Origin: Symbiodinium natans
Taxonomy: Eukaryota > Sar > Dinophyceae > Suessiales > Symbiodiniaceae
Assembly (NCBI GenBank): GCA_905221605.1
Contig: CAJNDS010001302.1
Location: 760,001 to 813,516 of the forward strand
DNA length: 53,516 nucleotides
Reading direction: 5' to 3'
Below the pieces are notes generated by a model. The model saw nothing but the letters and a program-made list of their open reading frames with translations, did no database searches and was not told where the DNA came from. Below, piece by piece: positions 29,119-40,100 of the stretch. The number at the start of each line of letters is the position of its first letter. Position 1 is the first letter of the stretch. Both the position numbers and the translations under genes were made by a program.

Positions 29119-29204
29119 AGTAAAGGACTAAAGGAGGGACCCTCATGACGGAGCTTTGGGGAAAACTAGGGGCCTACTTAAGATTCTATACGGTATATAA
29201 GGCA
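29119..29204. mobile_element. Repeat element, family F copy 1
   Basis: AAAGGACTAAAGGAGGGACC (29122) through ACGGTATATAAGG (to 29203) matches the two ends of 46644-46857, where about 120 bases of telomere-like octamers separate them. Just upstream, GGTCCATGTAACTACCC resembles one end of family B. Confidence 0.55.
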
Positions 29205-29411
29205 CGAAGATTCAGGGTCCCTTCTAGGGAGTAATAGGCTTAGGGTTTAGGGTTTATGGTTTAGGGCTTAGCGGTTTGCATCCTTTGACTAGACAAGGTT
29301 TCCCAGGCAAAGTGCGCCAAGCATGGGCGACCTTCCCGCCCGCAGCCTCAACATCAACATCTATGCACCCTGGGAGCCCCTCTCGACCCCCCGAAATACT
29401 CTATACAAGTA

Positions 29412-29565
29412 ATGGGTCTACTACACCCCTCTGTACTACTCCCCCTAGGCCCCCCCCCCCCCCCTCCCCCCCGTTACATGACCTTAACTCGGCTTAATTA
29501 TCCCCAGACAGCCTTAACTATGTAGGGGGGAGGGAAGTATAGAGGGGGGTAGTAGGGGAACTCAT
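29412..29565. mobile_element. TIR element, family D copy 1 (154 bp)
   Basis: Left end ATGGGTCTACTACACCCCTC and right end GGGGTAGTAGGGGAACTCAT are inverted repeats of about 35 bp. The interior starts with a C run (29447-29472). A second copy lies at 43134-43292. Confidence 0.75.
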
Positions 29566-30833
29566 GAGGTCGTGCCCCCTATACAAGGGGTGAGGGTTGC
29601 GGTGCATCCTAAAGCCCCGAGCCCCAAGATGCTAGTCCCCAAAACCGAAACCCCAAACCCGAAACCCCAAACCCTAAACCCCAATTCGGGTTCTGCGGCT
29701 CTCGACATGCTGAGCAGCTCTAGCTGAGAGTTATCTTATTCTCAGAGCTTAGGGGCTTTGGGGCGCTAAGCCCTAGGGCCCTAAACCCTGAGCCCTAAAC
29801 CCTAAACCCTACTAAATCCTAAATCCTAAACCCTAAACCCTAACCCTAAACCCTAAACCCTAAACCCTAAAACCCAACAAGGCCTAGAAACCCCTAAGAG
29901 TCCCTAACACGCCTTCGTTGCGTCAGGCCCCACCCTTTGAGCAGAGGACGCCTTCTCCGTGCGGGTGCCCTGCCTCAAGAGGGCGGTTTAGGGTTTAGGG
30001 TTTAGGGTTTAGGGTTTAGGGTTTAGGGTTTAGGGTTCAGGGTTTAGGGTTTAGGGGTTCAGGGTTGAAGGGCTTGTACCCTAAACTCTAAACCCTCAGC
30101 GCTAAACCCGGGCATTGAGGGTTTGTAGTGTGTGGCGTTCAGCGTCTCTAGGGTTTGGAGGGCTTAGGGCTCAGCGGCTTAGCGCTTGGAGGGCTTGGGG
30201 TTCAGAGTTCTTCAGGTTGAGGCCTTTAGGATTTATCAGGTTGGGGGTCTCAATGCTAAACCCTGAACCTTACGGCTTGGTTGCGGTATGAGGGTGTAGG
30301 GTTGTTAAGGCTTTGGGTGATGTTCTGTGGCTTTGGGTCTCAGGTTTTTGGATGTCGGATCAGGATCAGGACCTTGCAGTACTTACAGTACTTTGGGTGT
30401 TCCTAAACCCTAAACCCTTTACCCTGAACCCTGAACCCTAAACCCTGAACCCTAAGTGTGTAGGGTCGGGCGCTCGCGCTTGGAGTTTCCGGCTTGTGGG
30501 CTGATGAGGGCTTGTTGAGGCACCTTAGGGTTTGCTAGGGGCTCATTAGGGCTTGTTAGACCTAAGTTTAGGGTCTAGGGTCAGGGTGGGGGATTTTTTT
30601 GAAAGAGAATTATGTATGGGTACAAGGGGGGGATAAGGACCCTGCACCCAACATGTGAGGGGCCCTGAAGAATACTTAAAAGTCATGTTATCGGGTTGGC
30701 AAGTCATGTTATATGCTTAATATCGGGTATCTTCTTAGTAACGACATCTCGAGAATACAGATCTTGCAACTACACACTTGCTGCTGAAAGCTGTGTAGGA
30801 GAAGCGGATCAAACCAAAAGCGCATTTTATGTG
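29566..30833. other. Telomeric mosaic without gene
   Basis: C-strand tract 29785-29875, G-strand tract 29984-30060, degenerate C-strand units 30405-30455 and mixed spacers. I see no supported gene. Confidence 0.65.
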
Positions 30834-30913
30834 GTTAGGGTTTAGGGTTTAGGGTTTAGGGTTTAGGGTTTAGGGTTTAGGGTTTAGGGTTAAGGGTTTA
30901 GGGTTTAGGGTTA
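30834..30913 (+). repeat. Telomere-type tract (TTTAGGG)n, 11 units
   Basis: One GGGTTAA variant near the right end; otherwise perfect. Confidence 0.93.
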
Positions 30914-31013
30914 CACCCTGCTGTCACATGATATTCTAACCTCTTACTTCCCGTGGAGAGACACGTTGGGTCAGTTGGGCTACCAGCAGTCTATGTGGAG
31001 GGCCTCAATGCAA

Positions 31014-31284
31014 CCCTAAACCCTAAATCCTAAACCCTAAACCCTAATCCCTAAACCCGAATCCCTGAACCCTAAGCCCGAAACCCTAGACCCTAGACCC
31101 TAAACCCTAAACCCTAAACCCTAAACCCTAAACCCTAAACCCTAAACCCTAAACCCTAAACCCTAAACCCTAAACCCTAAACCCTAAACCCTAAACCCTA
31201 AACCCTAAACCCTAAACCCTAAACCCTAAACCCTAAACCCTAAACCCTAAACCCTAAACCCTAACCCTAAACCCTAAACCCTAC
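31014..31284 (-). repeat. Longest telomere-type tract in the window
   Basis: About 38 C-strand units over 270 bp. The first 80 bases contain CCTGAA, CCTAGA and CCTAAT variants; the rest is almost perfect CCCTAAA. Confidence 0.96.
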
Positions 31285-31353
31285 CCGTGAATCCTACATC
31301 CTGCTACCCTCATACCCAATGTTTGTACAAGAGTAGTCCTTGGCAATCCCAAT

Positions 31354-31458
31354 ACTACCAATTTCTTAAGAACCACGAAAAAAACACAATTCCTCCTTAT
31401 TGTTAAGGGGAACATAGGGGTTACTATTTTTCTTTTGGGGTTCCTAAGCAAATAATAG
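31354..31458. mobile_element. TIR element, family C copy 1 (about 105 bp)
   Basis: Left end ACCAATTTCTTAAGAACCAC and right end GGGGTTCCTAAGCAAATAAT are imperfect inverted repeats. The sequence aligns in reverse complement with 47829-47932, including a T-run/A-run interior. Confidence 0.7.
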
Positions 31459-31956
31459 AATATGGGGGTGTCCGAAAATGGGGGTACCCTTCTTCGGGGG
31501 CACTTGAAGGGGATTCTAGTCTATTTGGGGTCTAAAAGGGTAGCCTTACTTTGGCAGATACCCATACTCTCAGTGGCCACCATTAAAGGCTACTAGTTTG
31601 GGTTCACTGTTCCTAAACCCTAAACCCTGATCCCTGAACCCTAGACCCTAAACCCCTCAGGTTTCCCCACATTTTGCCAATAAGCCCGTCGGCAAGCCGG
31701 TGGGCTCCTGTCGATTTTGTTTCCAGCAAGGAGGTTTAGGATTTACGGCTTAGGATTCAGGATTTAGGGTTTAGGGTTTACGGTTTAGGGTTTAGGGTTT
31801 AGGGGTTCACCCCAAACCTTAAACTTTAGCCCTACACCCTGAACCCTGAACCCTAACCTACTGAAGAGCATCCTCGGGAGGGTGGTCTCTGGCGGCTCTC
31901 TCCGAGTGATTCCCAACAGGCTCGTCACTGATTGGGAGGAAGTTTGGTCTTATCCT

Positions 31957-32035
31957 TTAGGGTTTAGGGTTTAGGGTTTAGGGTTTAGGGTTTAGGGTTT
32001 AGGGTTTAGGGTTTAGGGTTTAGGGTTTAGGGTTT
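31957..32035 (+). repeat. Telomere-type tract (TTTAGGG)n, 11 units
   Basis: Perfect units. Confidence 0.95.
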
Positions 32036-32181
32036 CACCTTTTTCAGCTGCCTTCAAGTAGTTTTGTGTATCGATGTCCACTCTGCACATGAACTTGCAT
32101 CCGATGCATCTCTGCCTGCCTTGTTCCTCGCACCTGACTTGGGTACTCCTGCAGACCTGAAGTATCGTGGCAAGAGATGAT

Positions 32182-32257
32182 TAAACCCTAAACCCTACAC
32201 CTAAACCCTAAACCCTAAACCCTAAACCCTAAACCCTAAACCCTAAACCCTAAACCC
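32182..32257 (-). repeat. Telomere-type tract (CCCTAAA)n
   Basis: About ten units, with one CCCTACA variant at the left end. Confidence 0.93.
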
Positions 32258-32499
32258 ATGTCAGGGTTGAAAGGTTTAGGGGTGCGTGACTGGCAATCAA
32301 ACCCTTGGTCTCTGATTTTCAAGCAGCCAAAGCTGCAGACTTAAAACCTGCAAGTCCTACATCTGCCGGGTAGGATCTTGAGATGTTTCATGATGAGTTC
32401 CCTCATTGGGTTTAAGAGGCAATATATATATATATATATACATGTGAGAGGGACCTTTTGGGTCCATTTCACGTATATCACTTGTATGAGGAATTTAAT

Positions 32500-35400
32500 T
32501 TATTTACCTATTAATTTCTTTAATTTCTTTAATTTCTGGGGCTCTCTTAGGGAAATAAATGAAATTAAAGAAATTAATTAATTTCATTAATTTCTTTAAT
32601 TTCTGGGCCTCTCTGTGCGAAATTAAAGAAATTAATGAAATTAATTATTTCTTTAATTTCATTAATTTCTTTAATTTATTTTAATTAGTCCCGTGAGCCG
32701 GGGGGGCTCCCCCAATTAATTTCTTTAATTTCTTTAATTTCTGGGCCTCTCTGTGAGAAATTAAAGAAATTAAAGAAATTAATTCAGGTAGCCCTTCGGG
32801 CTTGCGAGACTAATTAAAAGAAATTAAAGAAATTAAAGAAATTAAAGAAATTAATGAAATTAATTAATTTCTTTAATTTCTTTAATTTCTGGGACTCTCT
32901 GTGAGAAATTAAAGAAATTAAAGAAATTAATTAATTTCATTAATTTCTTTAATTTCTGGGCCTCTCTGTGAGAAATTAAAGAAATTAAAGAAATTAATTA
33001 ATTTCATTAATTTCTTTAATTTCTGGGCCTCTCTGTGTGAAATTAAAGAAATTAAAGAAATTAATTAATTTCTTTAATTTCATTAATTTCATTAATTTCT
33101 TTAATTTATTTTAATTAGTCCCGTGAGCCGGGGGGCACCCCCCAATTAATTTCTTTAATTTCTTTAATTTCTGGGCCTCTCTGTGACAAATTAAAGAAAT
33201 TAAAGAAATTAATTCCGGTAGCCCTTCGGGCTTGCGAGACTAATTAAAAGAAATTAAAGAAATTAAAGAAATTAATGAAATTAAAGAAATTAATGAAATT
33301 AATTAATTTCTTTAATTTCTTTAATTTCTGGGCCTCTCTGTGAGAAATTAAAGAAATTAAAGAAATTAATTAATTTCATTAATTTCTTTAATTTCTGGGC
33401 CTCTCTGTGAGAAATTAAAGAAATTAAAGAAATTAATTAATTTCACTAATTTCTTTAATTTCTGGGCCTCTCTGTGCGAAATTAAAGAAATTAAAGAAAT
33501 TAATTAATTTCTTTAATTTCTTTAATTTCATTAATTTCTTTAATTTATTTTAATTAGTCCCGTGAGCCGGGGGGGCCCCCCCAATTAATTTCTTTAATTT
33601 CTTTAATTTCTGGGCCTCTCTGTGAGAAATTAAAGAAATTAAAGAAATTAATTCCGGTAGCCCTTCGGGCTTGCGAGACTAATTAAAAGAAATTAATGAA
33701 ATTAAAGAAATTAAAAATTAATGAAATTAATTAACTTCTTTAATTTCTTTAATTTCTGGGCCTCTCTGTGAAAAATTAAAGAAATTAAAGAAATTAATGA
33801 ATTTCATTAATTTCTTTAATTTCGGGGCCTCTCTGTGAGAAATTAAAGAAATTAAAGAAATTAATTAATTTCATTAATTTCTTTAATTTCTGGGCCTCTC
33901 TGTGCGAAATTAACGAAATTAAAGAAATCAATTAATTTCTTTAATTTCATTAATTTCATTAATTTCTTTAATTTATTTTAATTAGTCCCGTGAGCCGGGG
34001 GGGGCCCCCCAATTAATTTCTTTAATTTCTTTAATTTCTGGGCCTCTCTGTGAGAAATTAAAGAAATTAAAGAAATTAATTAATTTCATTAATTTCTTTA
34101 ATTTCTGGCCCTCTCCGTGAGAAATTAAAGAAATTACATAATTTCATTAATTTCTTTAATTTCTGGGCCTCTCTGTGCGAAATTAAAGAAATTAAAGAAA
34201 TTAATTAATTTCTTTAATTTCATTAGTTTCATTAATTTCTTTAATTTATTTTAATTAGTCCCGTGAGCCGGGGGGGCTACCCCAATTAGTTTCTTTGATT
34301 TCTTTAATTTCTGTGCCTCTCTGTGAGAAATTAATGAAATTAACGAAATTAATTCCGGTAGCCCTTCGGGCTTGCGAGACTAATTAAAAGAAATTAATGA
34401 AATTAAAGAAATTACAGAAATTAAAGAAATTAATTAATTTCTTTAATTTCTTTAATTTCTGGGCCTCTCTGTGAGAAAATATAGAAATTAAAGAAATTAA
34501 TTAATTTCATTAATTTCTTTAATTTCTGGGCCTCCCTATGAGAAATTAAAGAAATTAAAGAAATTAATTAATTTCATTAATTTCTTTAATTTCTGGGCCT
34601 CTCTGTGCGAAATTAAAGAAATTAAGGAAATTAATTAATTTCTTTAATTTCATTAATTTCATTAATTTCTTTAATTTATTTTAATTAGTCCCGTGAGCCG
34701 GGGGGGGGGGGCCAATTAATTTCTTTAATTTCTTTAATTTCTGGGCCTCTCTGTGAGAAATTAAAGAAATTAAAGAAATTAATTCCGGTAGCCCTTCGGG
34801 CTTGCGAGACTAATTAAAAGAAATTAAAGAAATTAAAGAAATTAAAGAAATTAAAGAAATTAATGAAATTAATTAATTTCTTTAATTTCTTTAATTTCTG
34901 GGCCTCTCTGTGAGAAATTAAAGAAATTAAAGAAATTAATTAATGTCATTAATTTCTTTAATTTCTGGGCCTCTCTGTGAGAAATTAAAGAAATTAATGA
35001 AATTAATTAATTTCATTAATTTCTTTAATTTCTGGGCCTCTCTGTGCGAAATTAAAGAATTTAAAGAAATTAATTAATTTCTTTAATTTCATTAATTTCA
35101 TTAATTTCTTTAATTTATTTTAATTAGTCCCGTGAGCCGGGGGGGGGGCCCCCAATTAATTTCTTTAATTTCTTTAATTTCTGGGCCTCTCTGTGAGAAA
35201 TTAAAGAAATTAAAGAAATTAATTCCGGTAGCCCTTCGGGCTTGCGAGACTAATTAAAAGAAATTAATGAAATTAAAGAATTAAAGAAATTAATGAAATT
35301 AATGAAATTAATGAAATTAATTAATTTCTTTAATTTCTCCAATTTCTGGGCCTCTATGTGAGAAATTAAAGAAATTAAAGAAATTAATTAATTTCATTAA

Positions 35401-35790
35401 TTTCTTTAATTTCTGGGCCTCTCTGTGAGAAATTAATGAAATTAATTTCTGTAGTTTCTCTACTTTCAGAGCCTATCTGTGAGAAATCAAAGAAACTAAA
35501 TACATTAATCAATTTCTTTAATTTGATCAATTTCATTAATTTCTTTTATTTAAACTAATCCCGTGAGCCGGGTAATTAATTTTTGTAATTTCTTTATTTT
35601 CTAGGCCTCTCTGTGAGAAATTAAAGAAATTAACAAAAAACATCCGGTAGCCGCGTGGGGTTGCGAGACTAACTAAAAGAAATTAAAGAAAGTAATGAAA
35701 TTAATTAATTTCTCTGGCTTTTTAATTGCTAAGCCTCTCTGTGAGAAATTAGAGAAATTCAAGCAATTAACCATCCTCTTTAATTTCTTG
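32500..35790. repeat. Hairpin satellite array, about 430-bp units, main block
   Basis: Built from the 9-bp word GAAATTAAA and its complement TTTAATTTC. Each unit starts TTAATTAGTCCCGTGAGCCGG with unit starts at 32681, 33111, 33550, 33978, 34251, 34681, 35120 and about 35541; spacing is 428-439 bp, with one short unit of 273. Within a full unit there are four stem-loops whose stems are TTTCTTTAATTTCT/AGAAATTAAAGAAA and whose loop is GGGCCTCTCTGTG, always in this sense. A further arm has AGTCCCGTGAGCC opposite GGCTTGCGAGACT, with GCCCTTCGGGC in between. No coding frame persists. The array decays near 35430-35790. Confidence 0.93.
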
Positions 35791-36508
35791 ATTTTCTGGG
35801 CCTCTTTAAGCCTTCGTGCATCTTTATCGCGTTCCCTTTTCTATCCCCTTACTTTCGTGCTGAAACCATCACCCTTTCTTTCCCTTACTTTCCCCATTCA
35901 TCCCTTAAAGAAAGGGACGCCTTCAAGATGTAGGAAGGATTTTTCATATAGTTGTGTGTACAATGGCTTGGTACTAGCGCTCTAATTTTCAAGAAGCTGT
36001 TTTGCATGTAATGTGTGTCACGAGTTTGCTACGTTCATAGGCAGACTATGTAAATACACCCTCTCTAAACAAACCATTTTCCCTAAACCCTGAACCCTAA
36101 ACTCTAAACCCTAAACCCTAAACGCTCAAAGACTCCTACGGCCTCCAGGCCCTCTAAGAATCCCAAGTTCTCTAAGACTCCCAAGCCCCCTACACTTCCT
36201 AAGGCCCCGAAGCTCCCCAGGCCCCCTGAGCCCGCCAAGCCTCCTTAAGTCCCGTAAGCTCCCTAAGCTGTCGAAGCCCCCTTACTCCCTAAACAATTTC
36301 GCAGAGCAAGCAGACAGAATTTCAGGACTACAAGCAATCGGTCATGAGCTGTCCTGCAGGCAACGCCTCCACCCAAAGCGTAACTTAAAATTTCCCTGAT
36401 GTTTCCCTGTTGCGCTTTTTTTTGGCCCCGATTGTTTCAGGGAAGTTTTCCCTTGAAACCCCTGTGTAGTACTCAACGCACCGCAAATCGATGCTTTCGG
36501 GCCAATCG
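35791..36508. other. Interrupting segment between hairpin blocks
   Basis: 35840-36080 is a diverged copy of 38245-38475. Landmarks are CTGAAACCATCAC, TTCAAGATGT, TAGCGCTCT, TTTCAAGAAGC and AGGCAGACTA. A short C-strand telomeric tract (36080-36124) and degenerate CCCTAAG-like units follow. GGGAAGTTTTCCCT near 36440 recurs at 38219. Confidence 0.75.
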
Positions 36509-37150
36509 TCTTCTAGTTTAAATTAGTCCCGTGAGCCGGGTGGGCTCCCCCAATTAATTTCTTTAATTTCTTTAATTTCTGGGTCTCTCTGTGAGAAATT
36601 AAAGAAATTAAAGAAATAAAAAAGAAATTAAAGAAATTAATTCAGGCAGCCGTTCGGGCTTGCGAGACTAATTAAAAGAAATTAATGAAATTAAAGAAAT
36701 TAAAGAAATTAATGAAATTAATGAAATTAATTAATTTCTTCAATTTCTTTAATTTCTGGGCCTCTCTGTGAGAAAATTAAAGAAATTAAAGAAATTAATT
36801 AATTTCATTAATTTCTTTAATTTCGGGGCCTCTCTGTGAGAAATTAAAGAAATTAAAGAAATTAATTAATTTCATTAATTTCTTTAATTTCTGGGCCTCT
36901 CTGTGCGAAATTAAAGAAATTAAAGAAATCAATTAATTTCTTTAAAATTCAAACAATAAAGAAATCAAAGAAATTAAAGAAATTAATGAAATTCATGAAA
37001 CTAATTCCGGCAGCTGTTCGGGCTTGCGAGATTAATGAAAACAAATTAAAGAAATTCACAATTCATTAATTTCCGTAACTTCTTCCTGTCTGTGAGAACA
37101 ACAAGAAATGCAAGAAGTTAATTCCGGTAGTCGTTCGGGCTTACCAAAAG
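36509..37150. repeat. Hairpin satellite array, second block, decaying rightward
   Basis: One recognisable unit start near 36518 (TTAAATTAGTCCCGTGAGCC), hairpins with GGGCCTCTCTGTG loops to about 36920, then diverged remnants with GTTCGGGCTTGCGAGA to 37140. Confidence 0.85.
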
Positions 37151-37156
37151 CAAAGG

Positions 37157-40100
37157 AGAATCACGTCCCATTGAAAGATAGACGAGTTGTGTCTTTGTAC
37201 GTTGCGAGGTGGGGGAGCTCTTTCACAAGAGGTAGGTAGAGGACTCTCTCATGTCCGGCAAAGAGATAGAGACGATCTTTCATGACCCGCTACGAGATAG
37301 AGGAGCCTCTTTCATGTAAAGGGTAGGAAACGGTAGAGCTGCGAGCTCGTCTACCCATTGACGGGAAATGAGCAAGACAGGACATTAGAGTGCTCTTGTA
37401 GCTTGTATGAGTGAATTCTTGTCATTGAAAAAGGGGAGCTCTTTCGCAAGCGGTAAAGTAGAGAACTCTCTCATTTGCTGGAAAGTCTTTCATGACCTAT
37501 TGCGAGATAAAGAAGCTCTGCCACGTAGAAGGTAGCAAACGGTAGAGCTGAGACGCTGAGAGCTCCTCTACCTAGGGACCTAGTGACGGGGAACCAAAAG
37601 GATAGGATATGAGAGAGCTCTCCTGAAGGAGTTCTTCAATCTCTGATTAGGAGATGAATGAGCTCCTGTCTCTTCTCATACGTAATGACAGACAGGAAAT
37701 GAACGATGCCCTCGAGCTTTTAACGCATCAAGAAAAAGCTCCTCTATCCCCTACAAGAGTGGGAGAGAGGGAAGCCCTCTCTGACCTATTAGGAGATAGA
37801 AGAGCTTGCTCATTGCAAAATATCAAGAGGAGGAGCTCTTGCAGAAGTCATGACCTGTTAGGAACCAGAGGAGATAGAAGAGCTTGCTCATTGCAAAAGG
37901 GGAAGCGGAGGAGCTCTTGCAGAAGAGGCAAGGAGCTCCTTCACTTGCTACAAAGACACAGAGGAGCTTTCAGACGACGTATATTCAGAGATAGCGAAAC
38001 TCGATCACGTAGAGATAGAGACTCTCTTAATAGAGACTAATGAGTTATGTCATGTCTCATTTATCGGACAGAGAATGGCCCAGGGCGACCTTCAAAACTC
38101 TTCATTGATAGAGAAGCTATTTCGGAAAACAAACATGGTGGAGAACTCTCTCATTCCTGCAATGTGATACAGGAGGTCTCTCATGACCTCTTGTGAGATA
38201 GAGACCGGTTGCATCAGGGAAGTTTTCCCTGGAAACCCTTTGCTATTCCCTTACTTTGGTGCTGAAACCATCACGTTCTTGTTCCTTAATGCCCCAGTAA
38301 ACCCTTGGAGAAAGAGGTGTTTTCAAGATGTGGTGTGGTATCTCATGTAGGAATGTACAATGGTTAGACACTAGCGCTCTTGCTTTCAAGAAGCAGTCTT
38401 GCAAGTAATGGCTCTGGGTTATGTCACGGGTTGGTTACGGTAATAGGCAGACTACACAAATACACCCTCCATTAAATTCCCGTAGCCCTATAAACCTTAC
38501 ACCCTGCACGCGAATCCTGAGCCCCCTAAGACTCCTATGCCCCCTACGATGAGATATAGTTCATGGGAGAGCTCTTATACCGTTTATGAATGCATTCTTC
38601 TATCTTTGAGATGAAAGAGCTCCTCTATCTTCTCATAGGAAATGAAAGAGATCCTGCATATGAAAAGAAAAGACCCTTCGAGAAAAGTTAAAGAATGGTA
38701 ACGAATCCATGTCATCAATCTTTTCATGCGTAATGAGAGCGCTCCACACTCTTAATGGAACATGAAAGAGCTCTTCCATTTCTTTGAAATCAAAACCTTG
38801 CTTTCTCCCTGAGTGACAAAGATCTCTTGGAAATGAGAGATCTCTGCTACCACTTTCGAAAAAATGAGCTCCTATATCTCGGAGTCGGAAAGATAAAGAT
38901 GTGAAAAGGAGCCCTCCCAAACCTACGAGGCGCCAGAGCACCCGCCCGCAGCTTTTCAAGCAGGAGAAAGGCTCTTTCGTAAGGGGCGGAGGAGCTCTGT
39001 CATTCCCTCAACCAGAGGGAGGGGAGCCCTCTCATGACCTATTCAAGAGAGAGGAGATAGAAGAGCTTGCTCATTGCTCTTTAGGATGCGGAGGAGCTTT
39101 TGCACAAGAGGCAAGGAGCTCTTTTACTTCTACAAACGCATAGAAGAGCGTTTAGATGACCTGTTACGAAATAGAATAAATGCTGTCTCACGTAAGCGAG
39201 AGAGACTGATGAGTTATGCGACGCTCCATTTCAGGGATAGGCCTTCGAAACCTTCAATTAGGGTTGATCTCTCGCAAAAAGGTAAAAGAGCTATGTCATT
39301 TCCTACGAAGCGATAAGCAGCCTAGAGACAATCGGCTTCTCTCATGTTTGCTTCATGGATAGAGAAGCTTTTCTCAACCAAAACCAAAGAGACGGATCAT
39401 GTCCCATTGAAAGATAGACGAGTTCTGTCTTTGTACGTTACGAGGTGGGGGAGCTCTTTCACAAGAGGTAGGTAGAGGACTCTCTCATGTCCGGCAAAGA
39501 GATAGAGACGATCTTTCATGACCCGCTACGAGATAGAGAGCCTCTTTCATGTAAAGGGTAAGATATAGAAGAGCTGTGAGCTCCTTTACCTATCGACGGG
39601 AACTCTTATAGCTTTCATGAATGAGTTCTTGCCAGTGAACAAAGGGAGCTCTTTCACAAAGGGTAGATAGAGACCTCTCTCATTTCCTGTAAAAGAAAGA
39701 GGAGGTCTCTCACGACCTGATTATTGCGAGATAGAGAAGCTATGTCATATAAAGATAAGAAATGGTAGAGCTGAGGACTCCTCTGCCTAGTGACGGGAAA
39801 TCAGTTAGATAGGACATGAGAGAACTCTCATACATTTCTTATGAATGAGTTCTTCAATCTCTGAATAGAAAATGAATGAGCTCCTGTGTCTTCGCATACG
39901 AAATGACAGTGTGGAAATGAGCTGTCTCATGACCTGTTAGGAAACAGAGGAGATAAAGAGCTTGCTCATTGCAAAAGAGGAAGCGGAGGGCTCTTGCAGA
40001 AGAGGCAAGGAGCTCCTTCACTTGCTGCAAAGATACAGAGGAGCTTTCAGATGACCTATTCAGAGATAGCGAAACTCGATCACGTAAACGATAGAGATTG

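Noticed and set aside
32320-32360. Possible tRNA-Leu(UAA) anticodon arm (GCAGACTTAAAACCTGC)
   Set aside because: No D-arm, T-arm or acceptor stem can be fitted around it.
32500-35790. CRISPR-like array
   Set aside because: No unique spacers of regular length; the units are themselves repeated hairpins.
37654-38040. 128-codon ORF in the GAGCTC satellite
   Set aside because: The same block in other copies carries 2-nt indels that break the frame, so it is repeat-derived.
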